From the NCBI RefSeq assembly GCF_000332195.1, contig NZ_KB235922.1, positions 1,884,211-1,948,210 on the forward strand: a DNA stretch of 64,000 nt, in the 5' to 3' direction. The notes below the pieces were generated by a model. It was not told the origin of the DNA and ran no database searches. It worked only from the letters and a program-made list of their open reading frames with translations. The stretch is from Pleurocapsa sp. PCC 7319. Lineage in GTDB: Bacteria > Cyanobacteriota > Cyanobacteriia > Cyanobacteriales > Xenococcaceae. Position 1 is the first letter of the stretch; each line of letters opens with the position of its first letter. A program made the translations under genes and the position numbers. Shown here piece after piece: positions 35,831-44,668 of this stretch.

Positions 35831-36757
35831 ATGATTCAGAATATCAATTTTCAATCGAACTCCCCAATTCAATGGGATGTTGACTCTCTATACTATGAAT
35901 TTTCGGCTGCTGTTGCCCCTAAATTACCCGCAATTCCCTGCACTACTTTTGATGCTGAACTTCATCAACAAGGAGTCACTAAAATTATCCCTCTGGATTT
36001 GTCCCCACAAATGCAATCTATTGCTCCTGCTACCAGTCCTGTAATCAGTGCTTATTTTTTAAGTATCTGTCCCCAAAACAGTCTGAAAACAAGTTCTCCA
36101 GCCACAGCACAACTGTTCTACGTTATTAAAGGTAGAGGAAAAACTGAAAGCGAATACGGCACAATGGAATGGTCTAAGGGTGATTTGTTTACATTGCCCA
36201 GTTGTGCTGGAGCAATTCATGCTGCTAGTGAAGATACTGCTATTTATTGGGTAACTGACGAAGCATTGGTTAATTATCTAGGAGTCACAGCCACAAAACC
36301 ACGTTTTCAGCCTTGTTTATATCAAGGCGATCGCATTTTTGCGGAATTAAAGCAAATTGCCCAAGAGCCAGGAGCCAGGAAACGTAATCGAATCGGGGTA
36401 ATCTTGGGAAATAATGCCACTCAATTGACCCGTAGTTTGACCCATACTCTCTGGGCATTAATGGTTTATTTGCCTGGAGGTTCAGAACAAAAACCCCATC
36501 GTCATAACTCTGTAGCACTCGATCTAGTGATTGTTGGTTCTGAGTCGGGTTACACCTTAGTGGGCAAATCTTTGGATGAGGACGGTAATATTATCAATGG
36601 AGAGCGGGTTTACTGGAAGTCGGGGTCTGTCTTTGTAACTCCTCCTGGACTTTGGCACTCTCATCATAACGACTCAGACTTAGATGCTTTCATACTTCCA
36701 ATACAAGATGCAGCTTTTCAGTCATATATGCGAACGCTCGATCAACGTTGGAGTTAA
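35831..36757 (+). CDS. Bicupin protein (gentisate dioxygenase-like fold)
   Basis: A 308-residue two-cupin protein. The first cupin (about 90-145) has LFYVIKGRGKTESEYGTMEW and GDLFTLPS, lacking the usual His pair. The second (about 205-295) has PGGSEQKPHRHNSVALDLVI and FVTPPGLWHSHHNDSD, giving probable metal ligands His-x-His and a later His. The layout resembles gentisate 1,2-dioxygenase-like proteins, but the substrate is unknown. It stands alone with a long AT-rich upstream region, just before flv3-flv1. Confidence 0.75.
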   Translation: MIQNINFQSNSPIQWDVDSLYYEFSAAVAPKLPAIPCTTFDAELHQQGVTKIIPLDLSPQMQSIAPATSPVISAYFLSICPQNSLKTSSPATAQLFYVIKGRGKTESEYGTMEWSKGDLFTLPSCAGAIHAASEDTAIYWVTDEALVNYLGVTATKPRFQPCLYQGDRIFAELKQIAQEPGARKRNRIGVILGNNATQLTRSLTHTLWALMVYLPGGSEQKPHRHNSVALDLVIVGSESGYTLVGKSLDEDGNIINGERVYWKSGSVFVTPPGLWHSHHNDSDLDAFILPIQDAAFQSYMRTLDQRWS

Positions 36758-36903
36758 AGGAGCAAAGCTCGTAGCTATAGGCTATAAGCTATAAGCTTTT
36801 TGAAAATAGACCAAGACACAAATAAAATACAAATACAAACTGTTCAGGTCTTATTTCAGCAATGCCCAAAATTTAAAAATACTTAACCAGGAGTATCCGA
36901 CTT

Positions 36904-38655
36904 ATGGTTGCATTCATAAATACAAATCAAACTACTAAACCCAATTATAGACTAACTCTACAAATTGTCGAAATTGAATCAGAAACTATTGCTATTCGTT
37001 GTCTTGATTGGGATCGCGATTGCGAAGCTAGCCAAAGGCATCGCTTTGATATTGAATTTGGCTTACAAAACGGTACAACCTACAATTCCTTTATCATTCA
37101 GGGTGAAAAATTAGCATTAGTTGATACTTCTCATGCTAAGTTTCGTCAGCTCTATCTAGAGTTATTGACAGGTTCAATCGATCCATCGCAACTGGATTAC
37201 TTAATTATTAGCCATACTGAACCAGATCACAGTGGTCTAGTTAGAGATATTTTAGAGTTAGCCCCCCAGGTCACGGTAGTCGGTGCTAAGGTGGCGATTA
37301 AGTTTTTAGCCGACATGGTGCATCAACCTTTTCAGCATCAGATTGTTAAAAATGGCGATCGCCTTGATTTGGGTAAGGGACATCAATTAGAGTTTGTTTC
37401 CGCTCCTAATTTACACTGGCCCGATACAATTTTCACTTACGATTACAAAACGCAAATTCTCTATACTTGCGATGCGTTTGGAATGCACTATTGCGATGAG
37501 CCTACTTTTGATGAGAATTTAGAATTAATTGAGGCTGACTTTGAGTATTATTATGACTGTTTAATGAAACCCAATGCCCGTTCAGTTTTAGCTGCCATTA
37601 AACGAATGGGAAAACTGGAATTGGACACGATCGCTACAGGACATGGTCCTTTACTAAAATACCATCGTGCCGAGTTAGTTGATCGCTATCAGCAATGGAG
37701 TCAGGCACAAACCAAAACTGAAACATTTGTCGCCTTGTTTTATGCTGAGGATTATGGCTATAGTGAAGAACTTGCTAGAGTGATCGCTCATGGAATTTCT
37801 AAAACAGAAGTTGCCATAGAATTAGTTGATTGGAATAACACAGAACCCCAAGAAGCCAGAGAACTAGTGGCACAAGCAGCAGGTTTAGTTATAGGAATGC
37901 CACCCCAATCAGACTCGGAAGCGAATACTGTTCTTAATACCGTCCTGGCAGCAGCACACAGCAAACAAGCGATCGCTTTATTTGAATCCGGCGGTGGAGA
38001 AGATGAGCCAATTTATCCTTTGCGGAACCAGTTTCAGGAAATTGGACTAACTGAAGTTTTTCCGCCAATTTTAGTCAAAGAGCCTCCCAATCAACTTATC
38101 CATCAAGTATGTGATGAAGCTGGTATAGATCTAGGACAGTGGTTAACTCGCGATCGCACTATTAAACAAATCAAGGCAATTGATAACAGTTTACAGAAAG
38201 CCTTAGGCAGAATTAGCAACGGTTTATACATCATTACTGCTACCAAAGGTGAAATTCAAAGTGCGATGGTTGCTTCTTGGGTAATACAAGCTAGTTTAAC
38301 TCCCTTGGGGATTGCGATCGCAGTGGCTAAAGATCGGTCAATGGAATCATTCCTAAACATCGGCGATCGTTTTGTGTTGAATGTATTAGAAGAAGGAAAC
38401 TATCAGCATTTAATCAAACATTTTCTTAAACGTTTTGCCCCCGGCGCAGACCGCTTTGCAGGAATCAAAACTGTACCAGCAGCAAATGGTTCACCGATTA
38501 TCGCCGAATCTTTAGCCTACATTGAATGTGAAGTTACCAGTCGCTTGGAATGCAGCGATCACTGGATTATATATAGTACCGCGCAAGCTGGTAGAGTAGC
38601 CAAACTCAACGTCCTGACGGCTGTTCATCATCGCAAAGTAGGAAATTATTATTAA
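36904..38655 (+). CDS. flv3: Flavodiiron protein Flv3
   Basis: A 583-residue flavodiiron protein with the beta-lactamase-like di-iron domain (1-270), flavodoxin domain (about 275-425) and C-terminal flavin-reductase domain of cyanobacteria. Canonical iron ligands are present: SHTEPDHSGLV, NLHWPD, YTCDAFG and ATGHGP. Sequence details (EFGLQNGTTYNSFIIQG; HFLKRFAPGADRFAG) match Flv3, which with Flv1 reduces O2 to water downstream of photosystem I. flv1 follows after 94 bases. The N-terminal part has a short variable insertion after LDWDRD. Confidence 0.93.
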   Translation: MVAFINTNQTTKPNYRLTLQIVEIESETIAIRCLDWDRDCEASQRHRFDIEFGLQNGTTYNSFIIQGEKLALVDTSHAKFRQLYLELLTGSIDPSQLDYLIISHTEPDHSGLVRDILELAPQVTVVGAKVAIKFLADMVHQPFQHQIVKNGDRLDLGKGHQLEFVSAPNLHWPDTIFTYDYKTQILYTCDAFGMHYCDEPTFDENLELIEADFEYYYDCLMKPNARSVLAAIKRMGKLELDTIATGHGPLLKYHRAELVDRYQQWSQAQTKTETFVALFYAEDYGYSEELARVIAHGISKTEVAIELVDWNNTEPQEARELVAQAAGLVIGMPPQSDSEANTVLNTVLAAAHSKQAIALFESGGGEDEPIYPLRNQFQEIGLTEVFPPILVKEPPNQLIHQVCDEAGIDLGQWLTRDRTIKQIKAIDNSLQKALGRISNGLYIITATKGEIQSAMVASWVIQASLTPLGIAIAVAKDRSMESFLNIGDRFVLNVLEEGNYQHLIKHFLKRFAPGADRFAGIKTVPAANGSPIIAESLAYIECEVTSRLECSDHWIIYSTAQAGRVAKLNVLTAVHHRKVGNYY

Positions 38656-38749
38656 TACTCGCTTTCACTATCGGCTATCAGCTAGTTAATTAGCAAGTAG
38701 CAAGTAGCAATTAACAATCAGGCATTAACAATTAACAATCACAAAAAAA

Positions 38750-40528
38750 ATGGTACGAGCAACTATTAAACCAACATCTACTAAGCCAACATCTACTAAA
38801 CCAAGAGACGTTCAAATATCGGAAATTGGTGCAAATACCCAAGTATTGCGATCGCGTACTTGGGATAGACTGAAGTTTGAGGTTGAATACTCTCGTCAAA
38901 AAGGTACGACTTCTAATTCCTATTTAATTCAAGCAGATAAAACTGCATTAATCGATCCGCCAGGACAGTCTTTTACTCGGATTTACTTGGAGACGTTAGT
39001 ACATCTTGATTTAAAAAGATTAGACTATATCATCTTGCAGCACGTTAATCCCAATCGATTAGCAACGATCAAGATATTGGCAGGATACGCTCCCCATGCA
39101 ACAATAATTTGTTCTAAACTAGCAGCCAAAGCTCTAAAAGGTGCTTTGATGTTTCCTCAATGGAAGTCGCGAGTTCGAGTAGTTAGAGATAATGAGAGTT
39201 TAGACTTAGGACAAGGGCATCAACTACGGTTTATTAGAGCGACTACTCCCCGTTGGGTAGATGGTTTATGTACTTACGATCCTCAAAGCAAAATTCTTTA
39301 TACCGATAAGTTTTTTGGGGTGCATTTGTGCGATGAATCTATATTCGATCATAACTGGAAAGAATTGGATCGAGATCGCCGTTTCTATTTTGATTGTCTT
39401 CACGCTACTCAAACCAAACAGTTAGGAAAAGCTTTAGCTAAATTTAAAGCCTTTCCTAGCAAAATATATGCTCCTGCTCACGGTCCGTTAGTTAAATATA
39501 GTCTCAGTCGTTTTAACTACGATTATCACTCTTGGTGTCAGCAAAAAACTAGTCAAGAATTTAAAGTTGTTCTGCTTTACGCTTCGGCATACGGTAACAC
39601 CGCAACGATAGCTAATGCGATCGCCCAGGGATTAGTGCAATCTGAAGTCGCCGTAGAATCAATTAACTGCGAACTTGCTTCCACTGAAGAAATTACCGAA
39701 GCAATTCAAACCTGTGATGGTTTTATAATTGGTTCACCGACATTAGGTGGTCACGCACCAACTCAAATTCAAACTGCATTAGGAATCGTGCTAGCTAACG
39801 CGACCAAAACAAAACTAGCAGGAGTGTTTGGTTCTTATGGTTGGAGTGGCGAAGCGATCGATCAATTAGAAAATAAACTAAGAGATGCTCATTATAACTT
39901 CGGGTTTGAACCAATTCGGGTGCGTTTTAGTCCTCAGGCTAATACTTTAGAGGAATGCAAACAAGCAGGTCGAGAATTCACTCAAAAACTGAAAAAAACC
40001 AAAAAACTACGTATCCCTCGCCAAGCCGTAACAGAAACTCAGATTGATCGCACCGCACAAGCAGTGGGGAGAATTATAGGTTCTATTTGCGTTCTAACTA
40101 CTTGTAATGATGAATGTCATCGTGGTGTGCTGACTTCTTGGGTATCCCAAGCAACTTTTAACCCTCCTGGGGTGATGATTGCAGTTGCTAAGGAACAAAA
40201 TGCGTACTTGATTAGTAATCCAGGGGATAAATTTGTGCTGAATATTCTCAATGAGGGGAGAAGTGTCAGAAAGAACTTTTCTGCTCAAAATAACGCTCCT
40301 TTTGACAGCTTAACCACCAAAACTGCTAATAACGGCTGTTTAATTATTGAAGAAGCTTTAGCGTATTTAGAATGTACTGTCCAAAGTTATTTGCCATCAG
40401 GCGATCGCGCGCTGAGCAATGGCAGAGCCGATCACGTTTTAATTTATGCAGTAGTAGAACGTGGTGAAATACTTGAAAAAAATGGAATTACGGCAATTCG
40501 ACATCGGAAGTCAGGGAGTCGTTATTGA
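38750..40528 (+). CDS. flv1: Flavodiiron protein Flv1
   Basis: A 592-residue partner of Flv3 with the same three domains. The di-iron ligands are substituted as in Flv1: LQHVNPNRLAT instead of His-x-Glu-x-Asp-His, and TTPRWVDG where His is expected, so the canonical diiron site is not formed. The flavodoxin part has YASAYGNTATIANAIAQGL and GSPTLGGHAPTQIQTALGIV. Together flv3-flv1 form a probable operon; the 94-base gap contains AT-rich short repeats but no terminator. Near the N-terminus a PTSTKP unit is duplicated. Confidence 0.94.
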   Translation: MVRATIKPTSTKPTSTKPRDVQISEIGANTQVLRSRTWDRLKFEVEYSRQKGTTSNSYLIQADKTALIDPPGQSFTRIYLETLVHLDLKRLDYIILQHVNPNRLATIKILAGYAPHATIICSKLAAKALKGALMFPQWKSRVRVVRDNESLDLGQGHQLRFIRATTPRWVDGLCTYDPQSKILYTDKFFGVHLCDESIFDHNWKELDRDRRFYFDCLHATQTKQLGKALAKFKAFPSKIYAPAHGPLVKYSLSRFNYDYHSWCQQKTSQEFKVVLLYASAYGNTATIANAIAQGLVQSEVAVESINCELASTEEITEAIQTCDGFIIGSPTLGGHAPTQIQTALGIVLANATKTKLAGVFGSYGWSGEAIDQLENKLRDAHYNFGFEPIRVRFSPQANTLEECKQAGREFTQKLKKTKKLRIPRQAVTETQIDRTAQAVGRIIGSICVLTTCNDECHRGVLTSWVSQATFNPPGVMIAVAKEQNAYLISNPGDKFVLNILNEGRSVRKNFSAQNNAPFDSLTTKTANNGCLIIEEALAYLECTVQSYLPSGDRALSNGRADHVLIYAVVERGEILEKNGITAIRHRKSGSRY

Positions 40529-40690
40529 TTAAATAAGACGAGGCAGGTTCTTCAGATGTGACAGATTTTTCTGGCTCAAACTAAAGGGGATTTAACTATT
40601 TCTTACCAATACCGAATAATTTCTTAGTAAGGAGGACGAAATCATAATTTTGAGTTTTAATCATATCGTTACAGCACTCAAAAAATAACT

Positions 40691-41881
40691 ATGAAATTAT
40701 CAAAAAAGTTAAAGTTAGCTGCAATTTTTACAACGGCGATCGCCTTAACAACTCCCTTGCTACCTACCTTTGCTAACGTTACCGAAGAACCTGTCCCTGA
40801 AGATCAGCTAATAGCGGTTGCTGTACCCGCTGGGGCAATTGGCTATAACCTAGCGGTAGTCGAACAAATTCCTGGTAAACAGCAGTGCTGGACAGAGAGT
40901 GGCTCTCAACCGACGATTATTGACCCTCTATGGACAACTTTTGACTTTACAGGTAGTTGTCGTCGTTCTACTGATAGTAATGGTTACTCAGTTCGTCTTG
41001 ATGGACAAGATACCAGCCTCGATTATTTACTCAATATAGTTCCCAAAGGAGATGGATTTCAGCTAATTGCCCAGAACCGTAATGACCGCTCTAAAATCAC
41101 AGTCGGTCAGACTTTTGGTCAAGGAGCAGATGGAGATTATCTCAAAATCTTTTTAAATCCTGGTTGGAAGTTTACCAAGAAAACTGTTGATGGAAAAGTT
41201 TTGGGTCACTTCTACTTTAGTGGCGATTCTCAGGCGATCGCTGCTGCAGGGGATACTGTGCCTACTCCTCCTAAAGCGACTAGCTTTACTGATACTGCCC
41301 GCGATATCTATAAAGATGAAATTGAGCAGGCTGTAGCACTAGGATTTATTGCTGGTTTTAAAGACAAAACTTTCCGTCCCACCGACTCTTTAACCAGAGA
41401 ACAATTGGTTTCTATGGTTTATGGAGCTTTAGAAACTATCGATAGTGTCAATCTCGAACCTCCAACATCAGTTCCTACCCAGCCTTATCCCGATGTAGAT
41501 TCTTCTCGATGGAGTGCTTCTAAAATTCAATGGGCAAAAGAAAGTGAAATTGTCAAAGGCTACCCCGATGGTTCTTTCAAACCAGGAGATCCCGTTACCA
41601 GAGCAGAGTTAATTGCCGTACTGCAAAATATGGCTAAATTTGCCAATATCAGACAAGGTAAACCTGCTGAATTAACTACCAACTTAGAACCGACTAGTTT
41701 TTCTGATACTGCTAATCACTGGGGAGCTGCAACTATTCAAACCATGTCGGCATATTGTAAAGTGGCTTCACCAGATCAAGAAACAGGAAATGCTTTCAAC
41801 CCTGATACTTCCGCAGAAAGAAATTATGCTGCTGCTGCCACTCTCAGAACTCATGATTGTCTAACAGGGACCAAAAAATAG
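40691..41881 (+). CDS. Secreted DUF3747 protein with S-layer homology repeats
   Basis: A 396-residue exported protein. Signal peptide at 1-29 (LAAIFTTAIALTTPLLPTFA). Residues 40-180 contain the DUF3747 domain (FTGSCRRSTDSNGYSVRLDG; LNIVPKGDGFQLIAQN), and three SLH motifs follow (FTDTARDIYKDEIEQAVALG; YPDVDSSRWSASKIQWAKES; FSDTANHWGAATIQTMSAY). It is likely bound to cell wall polymers or the outer envelope. A hairpin at 41914-41940 ends the gene, convergent with the response regulator gene. Confidence 0.9.
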   Translation: MKLSKKLKLAAIFTTAIALTTPLLPTFANVTEEPVPEDQLIAVAVPAGAIGYNLAVVEQIPGKQQCWTESGSQPTIIDPLWTTFDFTGSCRRSTDSNGYSVRLDGQDTSLDYLLNIVPKGDGFQLIAQNRNDRSKITVGQTFGQGADGDYLKIFLNPGWKFTKKTVDGKVLGHFYFSGDSQAIAAAGDTVPTPPKATSFTDTARDIYKDEIEQAVALGFIAGFKDKTFRPTDSLTREQLVSMVYGALETIDSVNLEPPTSVPTQPYPDVDSSRWSASKIQWAKESEIVKGYPDGSFKPGDPVTRAELIAVLQNMAKFANIRQGKPAELTTNLEPTSFSDTANHWGAATIQTMSAYCKVASPDQETGNAFNPDTSAERNYAAAATLRTHDCLTGTKK

Positions 41882-41913
41882 TTGACAATTAAAAATTGGT
41901 AGATTATTCACAG

Positions 41914-41940
41914 GTTGGGTTAGCGTTAGTTTAACCCAAC
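41914..41940. terminator. Bidirectional hairpin between convergent genes
   Basis: GTTGGGTTA (41914-41922) and TAACCCAAC (41932-41940) form a perfect 9-bp stem with a 9-base loop. It lies between convergent stop codons. This palindrome type is widespread in cyanobacterial genomes. Confidence 0.6.
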
Positions 41941-41961
41941 GCAACTTTATACCAATTCACA

Positions 41962-42627
41962 TCAGACGTAGTAGAGAAATCCGTATTGAGTAGCTAGGAT
42001 TGCAGCTTGAGTGCGATCGCGTAAATTTAATTGACTGAGAATACTTGTGATGTGCGCTTTTACTGTTCTTTCTGAAATATATAATTCTTGAGCGATTTCT
42101 TTATTATTTGCCCCTTGAGCAATTAAGGATAATACTTCTTTTTCTCTCGGGCTAAGTGTCTGTAACACTGCGGGTAATTTCTGGGGAGGATTGGGCTGAT
42201 TTGATTGAGTTAAAAATTTTTGGAATAAACCAGGACCCAGTTGAGTATATCCTTTAATAGCAGCGCGGATGGCGGCAGCTATTTCTTCTATCGGTGTATC
42301 CTTGAGTAAATAGCCTTTGGCTCCAAATTCCATCGCTTTAGTAATATATTCATCGTCGTCAAAAGTGCTTAAAACTAAAACAGAGATGTAACTAAACTGA
42401 TGGGCTAGCTTTTTAATTGCCGCTACACCATCCATCACAGGCATCCGCACATCCATCAAAATCAAATCTGGTTGTTGTGAGGTGTCATCCAGTTCTTCTA
42501 CCAGAGCGATCGCTTTTTTGCCATTTTCTGCTTCACCCACTATCTGAAAGTCTGGTTGAGATTCTAGTAAGCTTCTTAATCCTTGACGAATAATGGTTTG
42601 GTCGTCTACTAGTAAAATACGAATCAT
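41962..42627 (-). CDS. NarL/LuxR-type response regulator
   Basis: A 221-residue two-component regulator. The receiver domain (1-125) has the acidic pair RILLVDDQTI, phosphoacceptor Asp in DLILMDVRMPVMDG, and LVLSTFDDDEY and GYLLKDTP near the C-terminus of the fold. The DNA-binding LuxR domain is LSPREKEVLSLIAQGANNKE and IAQELYISERTVKAH. It follows the histidine kinase gene by 22 bases and is therefore its partner. The target genes are unknown; the palindrome at 44085 upstream of the kinase could be one of its sites. Confidence 0.93.
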   Translation of the reverse strand: MIRILLVDDQTIIRQGLRSLLESQPDFQIVGEAENGKKAIALVEELDDTSQQPDLILMDVRMPVMDGVAAIKKLAHQFSYISVLVLSTFDDDEYITKAMEFGAKGYLLKDTPIEEIAAAIRAAIKGYTQLGPGLFQKFLTQSNQPNPPQKLPAVLQTLSPREKEVLSLIAQGANNKEIAQELYISERTVKAHITSILSQLNLRDRTQAAILATQYGFLYYV

Positions 42628-42649
42628 AATCAGAAACTAAAAAATAGAC

Positions 42650-43966
42650 TCAAAATTGACCAATTAAAGGAATTTTCGCCGTAACTCGACATCCTCTTTC
42701 TGGTAGACTGAATAAGTTAAATTTTCCGCCCAAAGCAGTCGCTCTTTCTCTCATCCCTTGAATGCCAAATCCAGTGGTATTTTCTTGAGGATCAAATCCT
42801 TCACCGTTATCTTGTACTTCTACTTTCAAATAATTAGCTATTAGTTGTAATGATATAGTGACCTCTGTTGCCTGAGAATGCTTAATCATATTAGTTAAAG
42901 CTTCTTGGACGATGCGATAAACTGTAGTAATGACCTCTTGTGGAAGTTGATAGGTAATATCACTCTGATAATGGAAAATAATCTCGGTGCGATATCTTAA
43001 ATCTTCAACTAATTCCGCGATCGCCACATTGAGCAATTTGCCCTGTAGAGGATCGGAGCGTAGAGTAGCCACAGAATGTCGAACTTCTCTGAGAGCATGA
43101 GAACTAAGTTTTTTAGATTCTGCTAAAAATATCTCAGCACGCTCAAGATTAGAACGCAGATATAATATGGCATTAGCTAACTGTATATTTTGAGCGGTTA
43201 GAGAATGTCCTAAGGAATCATGAATTTCCCGGGCAATTCGGTTACGCTCTTGTAACATAGCTCGATCTTCAATTAATAAAGCATATTCTCTTAATTGTTG
43301 GTTAACCAAGCCTAATTCTTGGCGAGAACGGTATTCAGACATTAATGCATTTACCAAGAGAAAAACAAACACCGTAATTAGGCAAAATAACATAGTTATA
43401 CTCATTGCCATATTAATAATTAAAGCTCTTAATTGTTCTTCATTTGAATAAAGTTGATAGATAATTTCAGGTTTTAATCCCGGAGTGATAATTGCTGGAA
43501 CTTGTTCAATATTTAGGCGACTAAAACTATCTTTGACTGCCAGGTAAAGGGAGACTAAAAACCAAGAAACAGAGACACCTGCCACAATAATAGAACCAGG
43601 CAATTTAAAGCTTAGGCAGCCTCTAATTACCATTATTAGCAGCAAAGGTAACAAAAGACGAATATTGTTTTCGTCAGTAATCTCAATTAAACCAATAAAG
43701 GTAAATCCCAAGCCTGTGTAAACAATATTTACCCAATTTTTACCATTAGGTTGCCATAAACCAAGAATCAAAAAAGCGATCGCCAACAAAATTGATACAG
43801 GAGAAACATCAGGATTAATTTCCGGAAAAAGAGGCGGTAATTTTATAGGAGGCAAAGGTATATTTGAAGGACGAAATTGCCCCATGATACTAATAATAAA
43901 TAAAATCCACTCTAAATAAAGCAACAAACGAAGAGGATGGGCTTTGAGTCGATTGGTAAATTTCAT
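42650..43966 (-). CDS. Sensor histidine kinase, NarX/LiaS/DesK type (HisKA_3)
   Basis: A 438-residue membrane kinase. Residues 10-220 contain about six hydrophobic segments with no large external domain. The dimerisation domain has the phospho-His in ERNRIAREIHDSLGHSLTAQ, and the ATPase domain has VQEALTNMIKHSQATEV, VQDNGEGFDPQ and GFGIQGMRERATALGG. The N-terminal membrane part suggests that it senses membrane state or an internal signal, as in DesK. First gene of a kinase-regulator operon. Confidence 0.92.
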   Translation of the reverse strand: MKFTNRLKAHPLRLLLYLEWILFIISIMGQFRPSNIPLPPIKLPPLFPEINPDVSPVSILLAIAFLILGLWQPNGKNWVNIVYTGLGFTFIGLIEITDENNIRLLLPLLLIMVIRGCLSFKLPGSIIVAGVSVSWFLVSLYLAVKDSFSRLNIEQVPAIITPGLKPEIIYQLYSNEEQLRALIINMAMSITMLFCLITVFVFLLVNALMSEYRSRQELGLVNQQLREYALLIEDRAMLQERNRIAREIHDSLGHSLTAQNIQLANAILYLRSNLERAEIFLAESKKLSSHALREVRHSVATLRSDPLQGKLLNVAIAELVEDLRYRTEIIFHYQSDITYQLPQEVITTVYRIVQEALTNMIKHSQATEVTISLQLIANYLKVEVQDNGEGFDPQENTTGFGIQGMRERATALGGKFNLFSLPERGCRVTAKIPLIGQF

Positions 43967-44034
43967 TATTAAATTTATCGATAATCAAAAAGAGTAATAC
44001 CAATTTTAATTAAAGACTTGGCAGATAATCTTTT

Positions 44035-44062
44035 GTAGGGGCAAACAGCAGTATGCCCCTAC
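44035..44062. repeat. GTAGGGGCA hairpin repeat
   Basis: Perfect 9-bp arms GTAGGGGCA and TGCCCCTAC around a 10-base loop, a common dispersed palindrome of cyanobacteria. Confidence 0.6.
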
Positions 44063-44084
44063 GATATATTTGTAGTCAATACCA

Positions 44085-44108
44085 TTTATATTGGTATACC
44101 AATATAAA
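44085..44108. promoter_or_regulatory. 24-bp perfect palindrome upstream of divergent genes
   Basis: TTTATATTGGTA followed by its exact reverse complement. It lies 119 bases before the kinase start and 210 before the HdeA-like start. Such a long perfect dyad is a candidate operator or cruciform; the binding protein is unknown. Confidence 0.5.
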
Positions 44109-44317
44109 ATGACATCATAACCAAACAAGAAGTATTACGTTATTGATATTCTTAATGTAATACGAAAGATTAAATATATTATATGTACGATGGTTCTATT
44201 TTTGGGCTTTTGTGATATGTACTAAAGTCCAATTGATTTCTGTACATTTGATCGTAGTTATTAGAGCAAGAACTACTTAGCATAAAACTATTCTTCATTT
44301 TAGCTACAAGAGTTTTT

Positions 44318-44644
44318 ATGCAACTTAAATTATCGCCTTTCAGAACAGCGATCGCTTTAACCGCAACCCTTTCCATTTTATCTCCCGTGACGGTAATTGC
44401 TGGAGATGAAGACAAAGCCATAGATATGTCGCAGTTAACTTGTGCAGAATTTTTAGATCTGGGCAGAATGGAAAAAATGATGAGTCTGGTTTGGTATAGC
44501 GGCTGGTCTGCTGAGACAAAGGGAGATTTCATCTTTACACCAGATCGAGGGGCGATGTCCGAACGGAAAGATTCTTTGGAAGGTGCTTGTGAAAATAGCC
44601 AGGATGATTTAGTTCTCAATCAACTACAAATTTGGACTAACTAA
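44318..44644 (+). CDS. HdeA/HdeB-like periplasmic protein
   Basis: A 108-residue secreted protein with a signal peptide (ALTATLSILSPVTVIAG, cleavage near 29). The mature part begins with DMSQLTCAEFLDLGRMEKMM, the Cys-x-x-Phe-Leu pattern of HdeA/HdeB acid chaperones, and has a second Cys in EGACENSQDD that could form the family disulfide. Two-Cys spacing suits HdeA. It lies 24 bases before a MacA-like gene, so they may be co-transcribed. Confidence 0.7.
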   Translation: MQLKLSPFRTAIALTATLSILSPVTVIAGDEDKAIDMSQLTCAEFLDLGRMEKMMSLVWYSGWSAETKGDFIFTPDRGAMSERKDSLEGACENSQDDLVLNQLQIWTN

Positions 44645-44668
44645 CCAGAACTCTTTGCAAAATTTCAA

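Noticed and set aside
36904-40528. Assignment as flv2-flv4 instead of flv3-flv1
   Set aside because: First protein has all canonical iron ligands and Flv3-type sequence, second has Flv1-type substitutions; the flv2-flv4 operon also has a membrane protein gene between, absent here.
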